Source: Paenibacillus sp. MBLB1832 (GTDB lineage Bacteria; Bacillota; Bacilli; Paenibacillales; NBRC-103111). Taken from it: a DNA stretch of 64,000 nt. Numbering within the stretch: position 1 is the first letter of the stretch; every line of letters begins with the position of its first letter. Of the stretch, positions 45,044 through 54,589 are shown piece by piece. The position numbers were made by a program, and so were the translations under genes. Below the pieces are notes generated by a model. It did no database searches. It was not told the DNA's origin and saw only the letters and a program-made list of their open reading frames with translations. The DNA lies in assembly GCF_032271945.1 (NCBI RefSeq), contig NZ_CP130319.1:3987001-4051000 (forward strand). Direction: 5' to 3'.

Positions 45044-46576
45044 CTACCCAATATACCTAAATAACTTCCCCGCATCATTAAGTCCATTTTTACTGGCTGT
45101 ACTTAATACATGGTTGTAATACTCTACCTTATCGATAAACATGATGAATTTTTCTTTCGCTCTTGTTACACAGACATAATGATTTTGCATATTCTCATTA
45201 TTTTGAATATCATAATAACGAGCAAAACTAATCACCTGATCAAACTCTAATCCTTTTGATGCAAAAACCGTCATTACTTTATGTTTTTTGTCCAACATTT
45301 GAAAAGCCATTTCAAATTGTGGATCGCATACACTTTGGCAAAACTTTGTTATTTCCTCTGCACCAATTTTAACTCCCAAGTAACTTGCCAAACTACTTAT
45401 TATTTCAACTATTTTTCCGACAACTAAATTTTCTGATTTCTTTAAGCCACTAATGATTCTATTAACCTCAGCTTTTGTCTGGGTTCTTTCGTCATTACCT
45501 ATTTTCTCCAAGAAGTCATAAATTGTGTATGCTGCGTTTTTAGTGAACATAGCAAGCTCTTTTAAAAGAAATCCATTTGGCAACCCTTCATCAATAGGAG
45601 TCCTCGGAATAAATACAAAATCGTAACCGTTGCTATTTAAGAATTCGGCTATTCTCTTTGCATCATTATTAACATTTGAGATGATAGTTATTTCTTTATT
45701 AAGATCAATAGTATTGTCATCAATTAATTGAGAAAATGAAATGGGGAAATGAGTAAAATGTCTATTTTGATATTCTTTTAAGATGACATTACTCACTATA
45801 TCATTTTGATTCTCAAAGTATGGCGGATTATGAAACAAATTTGCGTAGTTCTCAATATCTTTATGACATCTAAAGTTTGTGACCAATTCATAACTACTGA
45901 ATTTCTCTTTCGCTAACAATTCAAAAATGTTACTCATTGCCCCGCGCCACATATAAATTGCCTGTTTGGAATCACCAACGATAAAGATTTTTAAATTCAG
46001 TTCATTTTTCAAAAACATAAAAAATCGATGCATGTCTTGATCCGAATCTTGATATTCATCAATAAAGATAGTTCTATATTTTGATGTGAGGTATTCCTGC
46101 GCGGGTACTGATTTTTTTATTATTGCTAGCGCAAGTTTAAATTTAAAGTTCTGTTTGTTATCTTCAAAAGTCCCAAGAATATTTTTTCTTTTGAGTTGCT
46201 CCAATCCTTGATTAGCAGTTGTGAATTTATATTGAGTTCCATATTCAACAGAGTAATCACCTAAACATTCTGGGCCAAACGCGTCTCTTATAAAGGGTCT
46301 AGTGATTTCATTTTCAACAAAGGAGTCATTTGTCATAACAACAAATGGCTTTTTTATAGACTGCTGAGCTTTCTTTTTAATTTCCTCAGTTGCTCTAATA
46401 GTAAAAGTAATTGCTGCAATTGTTCTATGATCCGTTATTTTATTTATTTCAATGCCCATTTTCTTTACCATTATTGTAGTTTTTCCAGAACCAGCGCTTG
46501 CCGAAACCAAAATACTTTTATCGTCTTCTAGAATGTTATTCCTAGCTTCTTGGTCAACCAATTCCAATCTCATCAT
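45044..46576 (-). CDS. gajB: UvrD-like helicase of Gabija-like pair 1
   Basis: 510 aa. Superfamily 1 motifs: Walker A ILVSASAGSGKTTIMVKK, Walker B/DExQ FIDEYQDSDQDMH, motif III VGDSKQAIYMWRGA, motif V VMTVFASKGLEFDQVISFAR, motif VI YVCVTRAKEKFI. Length is near that of GajB (~500 aa), much shorter than housekeeping UvrD/PcrA. Its start overlaps the OLD gene by 23 nt, so they form one unit. In Gabija, GajB senses DNA ends and activates the GajA nuclease. The assignment rests on gene pairing and architecture. Confidence 0.8.
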   Translation of the reverse strand: MMRLELVDQEARNNILEDDKSILVSASAGSGKTTIMVKKMGIEINKITDHRTIAAITFTIRATEEIKKKAQQSIKKPFVVMTNDSFVENEITRPFIRDAFGPECLGDYSVEYGTQYKFTTANQGLEQLKRKNILGTFEDNKQNFKFKLALAIIKKSVPAQEYLTSKYRTIFIDEYQDSDQDMHRFFMFLKNELNLKIFIVGDSKQAIYMWRGAMSNIFELLAKEKFSSYELVTNFRCHKDIENYANLFHNPPYFENQNDIVSNVILKEYQNRHFTHFPISFSQLIDDNTIDLNKEITIISNVNNDAKRIAEFLNSNGYDFVFIPRTPIDEGLPNGFLLKELAMFTKNAAYTIYDFLEKIGNDERTQTKAEVNRIISGLKKSENLVVGKIVEIISSLASYLGVKIGAEEITKFCQSVCDPQFEMAFQMLDKKHKVMTVFASKGLEFDQVISFARYYDIQNNENMQNHYVCVTRAKEKFIMFIDKVEYYNHVLSTASKNGLNDAGKLFRYIG

Positions 46577-48335
46577 CTGCCATCACCAACTTTCTTAATG
46601 CTTTAAACAAAGGATGCCTAATAACATTTAAGCAATCTTCTTTTGATAATTGGTTTGTTAGTTCGATCATATTAATCAGTTTATGATCCTGTAGGTATTT
46701 TATTGATTCAGCGCCCAAGACAGTCTCCATTGTTCCACCAATAGCCTCATATAAGTCATGTTCTAAATCGATTTTTGATAAGTAGATATCATTTTCATTT
46801 AATAACTCAATTTGAGGTTTATACTGTTGAAATAGTTCCAGCTTTTTCTCTTTGATCATCCGCTCTTTTTCACGTTCTTTAAATGCTTTTTTCCCTTCAT
46901 CATTTACTTTGAAGTAATCTATTTCAACTGCTTCTAAGGAGACTTCATTTTCTATATTACATTTCAAAAGATTCAAACATCTCTGAATACCTATTAAATC
47001 AAATGTTGTAGGCTGATTTCTTTTGGATTTTAAATCGTTGTCCGTTTTTACTATTACGGAAATATTCAATCCCTGCAACACTTTTACATACGGCTTAAAT
47101 TTAATTCCACTAACGTCTAATAAAAATCCGCCATCTAACTCATAGGTGGGATTTACTTCCTCTAATACTTTTTCAAACAGTACTTTTTCTGAAGGACCTT
47201 CTACTAACAAAACTTTATCTGCAAATAAAGCTGTTGATAGAGAACGATTAAGTTCCTTTTTAACATTTTTATATTCATCATCTACTCGATAAATATAAGA
47301 TTCACATGTTGTACCACTTTGTGAATACACCCTTATTAGAGAGGCATTATCCATCTCGTAAAGTAATTCTGATGAATGTGTTGATAAGAAGAAATAATTA
47401 TAAACTTTTGAACTAAACAATTGCTTTGATAGGGCAATTTGCATTGATCTATGTAAACTATTTTCCGGTTCCTCAATTAAATAAATAATAATCTTGTTTC
47501 CTTCTTGCAGTTGTATTAAGTGATTTAATAACGAATATGCTAATATTTTTTTTCTTCCGTCGCCGGAAGTTGGATAAATATTATCATCATTATCTCTTTT
47601 AATATAAGGAATTAGATTTCCAAAATATCCGTTAATTGATAATTCAGACTTCATTTCAATATTTATATCCTCGTTTTTTAACTTCTTATATTCATCTGTA
47701 ATAGTCTTCTGGAAACTTTGTATTACATTCATACTACTAATCTTAAGGTTTAATTTGGCAGCTAGTTCTTTTATATCATTGGAAATAGCGATATCCGATT
47801 CGTCAAGTTTTGTTTGATTAAATAGCCTATTACGGTTTTTCGAAAAAGTTTTTTCTAGATCTATTGTTGGATCGACATATACAATTTTAAATAGATTATC
47901 AAGACTACTAAAAATCCCATTCTGACTAATTTCAATTAAATCCATCAAATTATTTCCCCAATAAATTTTAGGTATCCCAACCTCTTCACTTTTATCGTAT
48001 TCACCTTGAATTTGAAAATAGAAATTATCTAAATCATCAGTTGACCTAGCACCGCCAACTTTAGAGATAATATGTTTAGAATCATCATTGTTAGCTCTAT
48101 CTGATAAGTCTACACCTAATGTTATCTTGATGGTCTCATCTGTGTTATTTTTATAATAATCCGATGCCTTGAATCCATTTTTGCGTATCTCTTTATCTAG
48201 TAAAAATCTTAGTGCAAACATAAAATTGGTTTTCCCTACATCATTCATACCAAAAATAACATTTTGATTGGTCAAATTCACTTCTACTCTTTCAAAATTC
48301 CGGAAATTTTCTATCTCAAGGCTTATTAATTTCAA
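46554..48335 (-). CDS. gajA: OLD-family ATPase/TOPRIM nuclease of Gabija-like pair 1
   Basis: About 593 aa from a TTG start at 48335 behind GGGGGGAAGT; an upstream GTG at 48350 is possible. N-terminal ABC-type ATPase: Walker A FGMNDVGKTNFM, signature region PTSGDGRKKILAYSLL, Walker B IIYLIEEPENSLH, H-loop FFLSTHSSELL. C-terminal TOPRIM: Glu in VLLVEGPSEKVLFEKVL and Asp residues in SVIVKTDNDLK. This is the class 2 OLD layout linked to a UvrD-like partner, i.e. GajA-like (~580 aa). It would nick phage DNA when nucleotide pools fall. Only distantly similar to the OLD gene at 50489. Confidence 0.82.
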   Translation of the reverse strand: MKLISLEIENFRNFERVEVNLTNQNVIFGMNDVGKTNFMFALRFLLDKEIRKNGFKASDYYKNNTDETIKITLGVDLSDRANNDDSKHIISKVGGARSTDDLDNFYFQIQGEYDKSEEVGIPKIYWGNNLMDLIEISQNGIFSSLDNLFKIVYVDPTIDLEKTFSKNRNRLFNQTKLDESDIAISNDIKELAAKLNLKISSMNVIQSFQKTITDEYKKLKNEDINIEMKSELSINGYFGNLIPYIKRDNDDNIYPTSGDGRKKILAYSLLNHLIQLQEGNKIIIYLIEEPENSLHRSMQIALSKQLFSSKVYNYFFLSTHSSELLYEMDNASLIRVYSQSGTTCESYIYRVDDEYKNVKKELNRSLSTALFADKVLLVEGPSEKVLFEKVLEEVNPTYELDGGFLLDVSGIKFKPYVKVLQGLNISVIVKTDNDLKSKRNQPTTFDLIGIQRCLNLLKCNIENEVSLEAVEIDYFKVNDEGKKAFKEREKERMIKEKKLELFQQYKPQIELLNENDIYLSKIDLEHDLYEAIGGTMETVLGAESIKYLQDHKLINMIELTNQLSKEDCLNVIRHPLFKALRKLVMADDEIGIG

Positions 48336-48550
48336 ATAACTTCCCCCCACAATTTTCCCTCAAAATCCCAACACTTTCCTACAAATAGTATCATATTCCT
48401 ACAAAGTTTAATTAAGAAAAACAAGAATCAGTGCCTTAGAACTAGTTTTTTAAAGTAATAATCTAAGAATGTTGGATACAAGAAGTTTATTATAAAGCAA
48501 TTCAAACCTATCACGCCCCACCACTTACCTTATATCAAGAGAAAACAAAA

Positions 48551-48577
48551 ACAGCGATACCGTTCATCGCTGCTATT
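48551..48577 (-). terminator. Terminator-like hairpin
   Basis: CAGCGAT / ATCGCTG with a 7-base loop. On the minus strand it is followed by TTTTTG. It could end transcription coming from the second helicase gene. Confidence 0.5.
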
Positions 48578-48726
48578 TAGTAACCAATATGTGGATTAAT
48601 AAAGACATCCAAGTTGTATGACTAGGTAATGCCTACATGTTATTCGTTAAATCTTTTGATTATTAGGGCACAATTCGGTGTATATCCAAGCATAATTATA
48701 CATTTATCACTAATTACGAAATATAT

Positions 48727-48917
48727 TTCTCAATAACCTGAAAAACTTTCTCAGTAATTATGACACCACACAACAAGAAGAATGTGGTATTCCATAATTA
48801 ATTAGAAAACGGAGCCCGCAAACCCGCGGCGTTCCGTTTTTGTTGTTCCGTAATTTGTTAGAAATTAAACTTAGGCGAAGCAAAAACTATGTTTTGTTCC
48901 AGAATTAGTTGGAAAAA
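48727..48917. repeat. Array of ~21-bp motifs, candidate TnsB-binding sites
   Basis: Three motifs fit GTTCCnnAATTAnTTAGAAA: ATTCCATAATTAATTAGAAA (48790), GTTCCGTAATTTGTTAGAAA (48845) and GTTCCAGAATTAGTTGGAAA (48896). Spacings are about 55 and 51 bp. Two in the opposite sense, TTCTCAATAACCTGAAAA and TTCTCAGTAATTATGACAC, start at 48727 and 48748, exactly 21 bp apart. The same motif is found upstream of the second tnsA (57385). Several spaced sites at one end and packed sites near tnsA is the Tn7 pattern. Orientation does not fit a simple left end. Confidence 0.5.
48805..48841 (+). terminator. Terminator-like hairpin within the motif array
   Basis: AAAACGGA ... TCCGTTTTTG with an inner GC-rich stem (CCCGC/GCGG). 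It sits between two candidate TnsB motifs and may insulate the element from read-through. Confidence 0.5.
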
Positions 48918-49094
48918 ATATTGACGTAATATTATTGCATATACAACAATATACAATCCACAATATTGCTGGTAATTATTCGTTGTATGGCATATTTTAA
49001 TATAACGTTATCTTCCTTATTTGGTTCTATTTATATGTTGTGAGACCATTCAGACTGCGCAGCAGCTGGCGATGCTGAAAAATCCACAAAGGAT

Positions 49095-50492
49095 TTAACT
49101 TAAAGCTAGTACTTCTTTGGGTTTATCAAAAGACATCATTCTAATATTTAACCCCTCAAGCTTCTCATCGACAATAATTCTTCCATATTTATTCTCAACT
49201 TCATGAGTAATAAGAAACACTAATTCTTTCTTGGATCTTGTCAGAGCTACATATAAGTAATTAAGGGTTTTATTCTGATCTTTTTTTATCTGAAACAGAT
49301 ATTCTGCTAAGTCCGTTGTAAGTATAAATAAACATTTGCCCCCCTCTAATCCTTTAATGCTATCAATTGAGTTCACAAGTATTCCTATGTTTAAATGAGC
49401 TTCACGATTTATTTTTAGTTGTTCCCCCAATTTCCCCATATCTTGACGAGTCAATTCAATTGATAATGATTTTTGCAGTTTTGAAAAAATTGCACTGTTA
49501 CTTTCTTTATTTAAATCTTTCAAAACATTCTTTACTAAAATAAATACCAATTTATCTATATCAGTATCAACAGTAGTAGTTCTTTTTACTATTTGCCGTA
49601 TTTCATAAGTTAAATTACTTAGAGTTTCATTTCTATCATTTGCATGAGTTATAAATCTGTCATTTTTCTTTGAAATATATACATAATCCCAATCAGACTC
49701 TTTTACAAAGTCATGGATCTCTTCCTTTACTATCTCACTTTCATAAACATAGCTTAAAGTTCCAAAGTCTGCTTTTTGAGGCAACTGCCTCTGCATTATT
49801 GGAATATATGTATTTGCTAAATTAACATGTGAAATTGGGCATCTATTATTTTCAGGCTTATATTCAACATGTTCTTGATACTTATTAACTAATTCATTTA
49901 ATGCATTCCTCCCCCGTAAATCTTGCTTCGGATCCCCTACAAGATATGTATTAATACCTTTACTATGTAATACTTCAATAATCTTTCCAAAATGATTGTC
50001 TATGTCCTGTGCTTCATCTATAAAAACAGAGTCTAGATATTTCAAAATAATTTGTAAAATTCTCTCGCGTTTTTTAATCGTCTCACTTCGATCTCCTGTT
50101 TTTCTAGAAACGACCCATTTAGCAGCTTCAGTGATCTTTTCTACATGGATTATTTTATTATCTACCAGTTCTTTTATTTTCATAGCTCTGTAACCTGGAT
50201 TATCAGATAATTTAATTTGTGATACTTTGTTAAACTGTTGTCCGTAAAGCAAATGATAAAACGGGAAAATTAATTCCCTTAATAAGAAAGCATGAGATGT
50301 TTCTACAAAAACCTTCCTAGGAAGACTACCATACAATTCGGTAATCTTCTCCCTAATCCGGTTTCTAGCGCTATTTGTGTATGTGATTACATAAATTACT
50401 TTTCCATTATTTCTCTCTTTTAGCCTATCTAATACTTTTTGAGCCATTGAAGTTGTCTTACCTGCGCCTGCACCAGCTACTACAATTTTCAT
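49095..50492 (-). CDS. gajB: UvrD-like helicase of Gabija-like pair 2
   Basis: 465 aa. It begins almost at the Walker A (MKIVVAGAGAGKTTSMAQKV), with DExQ box SVFIDEAQDIDNH, motif III YLVGDPKQDLRGRNAL, motif V SIDSIKGLEGGKCLFIL and motif VI LNYLYVALTRSKKELVFL. The short form lacking accessory domains fits a GajB-type partner. Starts at the ATGA overlap with the OLD gene upstream. Different enough from the helicase at 45044 that the two pairs have separate origins. Confidence 0.8.
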   Translation of the reverse strand: MKIVVAGAGAGKTTSMAQKVLDRLKERNNGKVIYVITYTNSARNRIREKITELYGSLPRKVFVETSHAFLLRELIFPFYHLLYGQQFNKVSQIKLSDNPGYRAMKIKELVDNKIIHVEKITEAAKWVVSRKTGDRSETIKKRERILQIILKYLDSVFIDEAQDIDNHFGKIIEVLHSKGINTYLVGDPKQDLRGRNALNELVNKYQEHVEYKPENNRCPISHVNLANTYIPIMQRQLPQKADFGTLSYVYESEIVKEEIHDFVKESDWDYVYISKKNDRFITHANDRNETLSNLTYEIRQIVKRTTTVDTDIDKLVFILVKNVLKDLNKESNSAIFSKLQKSLSIELTRQDMGKLGEQLKINREAHLNIGILVNSIDSIKGLEGGKCLFILTTDLAEYLFQIKKDQNKTLNYLYVALTRSKKELVFLITHEVENKYGRIIVDEKLEGLNIRMMSFDKPKEVLALS

Positions 50493-52243
50493 TCCTTCTC
50501 CCCATCCCGAAGGAATTTTATTACTTTACTAATGTGCTGAGGCAATTCAACACTCGCCAATTCTCCCTTTCCAAAATCTTTACAAAATTGAAGCATTGTA
50601 TTCGCTTTAGAATTTCTCCACTTATCAGAGAGTTCCTCTGCCGTTTTGAAGTCTGGCCATCCATGATTATTTATAAAATATTCTTTTAGTTTTTCAAAAT
50701 TATCTGAAGTACTTACAAACTCAGGTTCTAGCGTATACTCAGTTGTTGTAGTTACATAAATATTACTATACTTATTATAGGCTTCATGTGTTTTTTGAGC
50801 ATTCGGCTCATTATCGTAATCTCTTATAATTCCAATTCGGTTGGATAAATTTTCATTTACCTTCAACCAAATATCTAACATTTTTGTAAAACCTTTATGT
50901 AAGGAAATAACCTCGATATCATTTAAAACATTAGCTTGTGAACTCAAATATGATTTTATTAACATTTCCTCTGATGTACCTTCCACTAGTATACATCTTC
51001 GAGAAAATAAAAATTTTAGAAAATCTAAATTAGGCTTTTTAGCCAAATAACCCAGTTGTTCTTCATCGAGCTCGGATTTAAGAGAAAAGCCATTCCCCTC
51101 TGAAACAACCGTTACATTTTCCAATTCTAATTTATTTAAAAACTCTGAACTATGAGTTGAAATAAATAATTGTAATTGTTTAGTAGAACTGAGAATGGAG
51201 TTAATGAAACTAGCAAGAAGATGCTCATTACTTTTACATAAATGTGCCTCTGGTTCTTCAATAGTTAATATATTCAGCGCAATGTCTGACTTAAGTTCTA
51301 GTGAATTCATCATCACCAATAGATAAATTAAATTTCTATATCCTAATCCTTGTGTATTTAAATATTCCTCTCCAAAACCAAGTCGTACATTATTTAAAAG
51401 TGAACTCATACTCGGCATATTCGGAAGTAAATTGATTTTTTCAAAAAACTCCTTTGCATTCTCCAATTTCGAATAATCCTGCCAATTAAATACATTTTCT
51501 AAATTACTAATTTTTTTTAGTTCTTCAAAAAAAGTTTCATATGATTTCTCTACTTCTACTTTCTGTACCTCTGAAAGTTTATTGTGTAGAAGGTTTACTA
51601 ATGCTTTTGAGCCTAGTTGAGTATTTTTATTAGAAAATTCATCTCGCTCGGCAGCTAAAGCATTATACCTAAAATTAGCTAAATCATTGAATGTAACAGG
51701 CTCATTAGTCAAAGGAATTAAAATTGAGTATTTGAAAAGTTCAATAGGAAGTAAATTCATCTTTATTTTATCTATTGAATCATTTTCACTTAATATTTTT
51801 GATACATGTGCAAATAATTTTATAGGATTGTCTATATCATATTGGTATTTTATCGTATATTGTGGTGCTTCTTGATTGATTGAGTTTATCCACTTTCGGA
51901 CATAGTATTCATCAGTTCCCTCAGGGGTAAAACTAACTTCAACTTTTACAAATGGTATAACTTTAATAAATTCATTTACGTCTACGGTGCCATTCTTAAA
52001 TTGATCTATATTTTCAATAATGAACTCAAAATATTTCGTTTTAGTTGAATTATTGATGTCATGCCATCCTAAATTTTTGTTTATACTGCCAATTTCATCA
52101 TTGAAAAAAGGTAATGTAATCGCCTTAAGCAAGTTACTTTTGCCACTATTATTTTCACCTATAAAGATAGTGAGTCTATTCAACTCGATGTTTATATCTT
52201 TTAAATTTCTAAAATTTTGGATATGTATTTTTGAAATTTTCAT
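50489..52243 (-). CDS. gajA: OLD-family ATPase/TOPRIM nuclease of Gabija-like pair 2
   Basis: About 584 aa from ATG 52243, behind AAAGGAATTCAGGA; the frame is open to 52291. ATPase: Walker A FIGENNSGKSNLLKAI, Walker B LNILTIEEPEAHLCKSNEHL, H-loop LQLFISTHSSEFLNKL. TOPRIM: CILVEGTSEEMLIKSYL with Asp residues in GIIRDYDNEP. Length matches GajA. It lies between the tnsABC-tniQ 2 operon and the motif array, so it is the cargo closest to that transposition module. Likely anti-phage role inferred from the OLD-helicase pairing. Confidence 0.82.
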   Translation of the reverse strand: MKISKIHIQNFRNLKDINIELNRLTIFIGENNSGKSNLLKAITLPFFNDEIGSINKNLGWHDINNSTKTKYFEFIIENIDQFKNGTVDVNEFIKVIPFVKVEVSFTPEGTDEYYVRKWINSINQEAPQYTIKYQYDIDNPIKLFAHVSKILSENDSIDKIKMNLLPIELFKYSILIPLTNEPVTFNDLANFRYNALAAERDEFSNKNTQLGSKALVNLLHNKLSEVQKVEVEKSYETFFEELKKISNLENVFNWQDYSKLENAKEFFEKINLLPNMPSMSSLLNNVRLGFGEEYLNTQGLGYRNLIYLLVMMNSLELKSDIALNILTIEEPEAHLCKSNEHLLASFINSILSSTKQLQLFISTHSSEFLNKLELENVTVVSEGNGFSLKSELDEEQLGYLAKKPNLDFLKFLFSRRCILVEGTSEEMLIKSYLSSQANVLNDIEVISLHKGFTKMLDIWLKVNENLSNRIGIIRDYDNEPNAQKTHEAYNKYSNIYVTTTTEYTLEPEFVSTSDNFEKLKEYFINNHGWPDFKTAEELSDKWRNSKANTMLQFCKDFGKGELASVELPQHISKVIKFLRDGEKE

Positions 52244-52291
52244 TCCTGAATTCCTTTCATACTTATACTTTGAGTAATAATCTGAACTCAT

Positions 52292-52694
52292 TATCGTAAA
52301 CTAGGAACTAATACTACCTTTCTTCCTTTACTCCCAATGTTTAACATTCAATTTTCGACAAATACTAGGTATTTCCTCCTGTTTCCAAAATCAATAAGGA
52401 AGTTTTAATCTTTATAAAGAGTATTGGAAAATCTGTGCACGGCTAAAGGTTTATTTCAATCATTTATAAAAGACTAAAAACACAAAAAACTGACACCTGT
52501 AATTTACTGACGGGAGAATAGTAATCTCTAATCTTTTATCTGCCGCGGCAACTAAAAGATTATGTACTACAGGGTGAACAAAAGAGGCTACCGCTAAATT
52601 TTCGGTAGCCATTTTACTTTTCATTCTTATTTTCACTACAAACTGGTAGTTGAAAATTACATCTATACACTATCTCTATACAGTAAACTTAAAG
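52292..52694. other. Intergenic stretch between defence pair 2 and tniQ 3
   Basis: About 400 bases. It contains the terminator of the tns operon (52586-52610) and the AT-rich promoter region of the OLD gene. No gene seen. Confidence 0.55.
52586..52614. terminator. Terminator downstream of tns operon 2
   Basis: GGCTACCG / CGGTAGCC with a 9-base loop, followed by ATTTT on the plus side and CTCTTTTG on the minus side. It lies ~85 nt after the tniQ 3 stop. Confidence 0.65.
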
Positions 52695-53567
52695 TTACTG
52701 CTGGATCTGTTTAATGAACTCTCTAAAAAAAAGGTTAACTTTACCAAAACCCATTATGTAACCTGCAAGAACTTCCAGATCACTTGGACAATATATCTTT
52801 AAAATATTATTGGGCCAGTCATCAGCCAACTCGTACGCTTGCAATATATTCCAGCGAAAACAATTTTCATCACCAATAAACCAGAATTTATTATCTTTTC
52901 CTTCATCATAGGTTAAATCAGTAAAACCAATTTCTCCTTTTGAATGATAGTTTAGAAACCATCTTAGTCTCTTAAGAACTAAATAAAAATCAGTTAAAAC
53001 TAATCCTTTCCAAACTTCACTTTCGTAGCGAATATTATCAAACATAAGCATTGAGGAATCTCTATTCATTACATTGATACATTTGCTTTTACACAATGAA
53101 AGTTCCCTTTTACATTTACTACACTTATTAATCGTAACATCCGTGAAAGTTGTAAGCTGAAAGCAGCTTGCACAGTAATTTATCAATAATAAATTATGCT
53201 TTCTGCAGGCAATGATAGGAGCAATCATCCAATGAATACGGTGATATGATTTTTCCAACAGGCAAGCTGGACAAAATTTGCTATATTTCTGTTTTTGGGA
53301 AATATGATATCGAAGTAAACCGCAATGGTAAATATAATAGATTGAATTCCTACTATAAAAGAATTCATTTTCTTCATTTAAAAGAAGTAAAGCACTTTTC
53401 AAATCACCTACTCCTTTTTTGAAGTATAGTGAAACATGCTCTTTTATTTTATCTAAAGTAACATAGTTACTACATGCTGATCTAAACATGTAACCCTCAA
53501 TCGACTCATCCTCATAAATAAACAATTGATTTTTTATATTTGACACTCGAAACCACTTATCTCCCAA
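52695..53567 (-). CDS. tniQ: TniQ-family protein 3
   Basis: 290 aa from TTG 53567; a GTG at 53546, 12 nt after GGGAGAT, is an alternative start. TniQ domain (LFIYEDESIEGYMFRSACSN). Zinc ligands ~95-160: KFCPACLLEKSYHRIHWM, ACRKHNLLLINYCASC, KCSKCKREL. The short form has no DNA-reading extension, as in TniQ proteins of Tn5053- or CAST-like systems, so targeting may need a partner. Last gene of tnsA-tnsB-tnsC-tniQ, 27 nt after tnsC. Confidence 0.8.
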   Translation of the reverse strand: MGDKWFRVSNIKNQLFIYEDESIEGYMFRSACSNYVTLDKIKEHVSLYFKKGVGDLKSALLLLNEENEFFYSRNSIYYIYHCGLLRYHISQKQKYSKFCPACLLEKSYHRIHWMIAPIIACRKHNLLLINYCASCFQLTTFTDVTINKCSKCKRELSLCKSKCINVMNRDSSMLMFDNIRYESEVWKGLVLTDFYLVLKRLRWFLNYHSKGEIGFTDLTYDEGKDNKFWFIGDENCFRWNILQAYELADDWPNNILKIYCPSDLEVLAGYIMGFGKVNLFFREFIKQIQQ

Positions 53568-53594
53568 ACCTGTATCAATTCAAAATGTATTCCA

Positions 53595-54578
53595 TTATGA
53601 CTTTTTAATATTTTCTTTCTCCAATGCAACATCTAGATTAAACACTTTCCCATCAAAAGGATTAATCACTTTCGGCCTTGTTTCAAAAGATAACAAATCA
53701 AAACCTTCATATAAATGCTTCTCTTCTAACATGTCACTTCCAGCTCTCAATGCTTTTGATGAAGCATGCCTTATTAAGTGATAAATTGTCCTAGGCGTAC
53801 CCAAACTTGCATAATAAATCTTATCAGCAAGATATGGATCAGAAATTTTTGAACTGCTTCGATCTGCAAATGGCAACTTTGCCTCGATCCCTTTAAGGTA
53901 TCCACGAAATTCTATTTGTTCATCATACGTAGAATACGGAAATACATTAAACTCTTGTTTATTAGGGAATCTTTCATCCAGTTGTGCATTAGATGCAAAA
54001 ATTTTCTTCGCTTTTTCCTTAATTCCACCAAAAACAATTGGTATTTTAACATCATTAGCAAATTGCTTTATCCAGTCTGCTGCTTTATATATCACTTTTT
54101 GAGTATCTGATGCGACAATATGCTGCACTTCATCGATGAGTATTACTTTTACATCAGAATCAGGTATTAATTTTTTAAGCCTTGCGGTTAATACTTTTTC
54201 AGTTCCATTTGTAAATGGATCACCCAAACGCTCCAACATTTTTGACGCTACGTTTAAAGGAGATGAATTAGAATCTAATTCCACTCTAAGTACAGGAACA
54301 GATTCATATCTCTCTGTATGGTTATTCCTTATTCGCATTTTCTTTTCCCTTGGGTATGCTGATTCATATTTTTTGAACAAAGTTGATTTTCCCGCACCTG
54401 TATCTCCCATGATGACTAAACCATCATTTAGATGATGGCAGTCATGTATCATATTGTAGAGTTCAGTAAATCGCTTATGATGAACAACGTTATTTTCAAT
54501 ATCAAGTAACCGTTGTTGAAGGTCCTTCTCATCGATCCTCATTCCGTTAAGGCGCTTATACACTTTATTTCCGTCCAT
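53595..54578 (-). CDS. tnsC: Tn7-like transposition AAA+ ATPase TnsC, module 2
   Basis: 327 aa, ATG behind GGAGGTGGAGAA. Walker A VIMGDTGAGKSTLFKKY (~57), Walker B DVKVILIDEVQHIVAS (~140), FGGIKEKAKKIFASNAQLDE (sensor region). Conserved C-terminal SFETRPKVINPFDGKVFNLD resembles the corresponding tail of TnsC 1 (ARPFVANPFADPNFDL). Links the target-bound TniQ complex to TnsAB. Confidence 0.87.
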   Translation of the reverse strand: MDGNKVYKRLNGMRIDEKDLQQRLLDIENNVVHHKRFTELYNMIHDCHHLNDGLVIMGDTGAGKSTLFKKYESAYPREKKMRIRNNHTERYESVPVLRVELDSNSSPLNVASKMLERLGDPFTNGTEKVLTARLKKLIPDSDVKVILIDEVQHIVASDTQKVIYKAADWIKQFANDVKIPIVFGGIKEKAKKIFASNAQLDERFPNKQEFNVFPYSTYDEQIEFRGYLKGIEAKLPFADRSSSKISDPYLADKIYYASLGTPRTIYHLIRHASSKALRAGSDMLEEKHLYEGFDLLSFETRPKVINPFDGKVFNLDVALEKENIKKS

Positions 54579-54589
54579 TTCTCCACCTC

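Larger units (their letters stand above)
48351..49094. other. 744-bp gene-free junction with candidate TnsB sites
   Basis: Separates the two OLD/helicase operons. It holds the promoter of pair 1 (two TTCCTACAAA repeats near 48387 and 48408), two terminator-like hairpins (48551-48572 and 48805-48841) and a set of ~21-bp motifs. At 49041-49097 the plus strand reads the coding-like tail ETIQTAQQLAMLKNPQRI-stop, possibly a fragment of chromosomal gene. The 3' end of the second helicase gene begins right after. Probably a transposon boundary. Confidence 0.55.
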
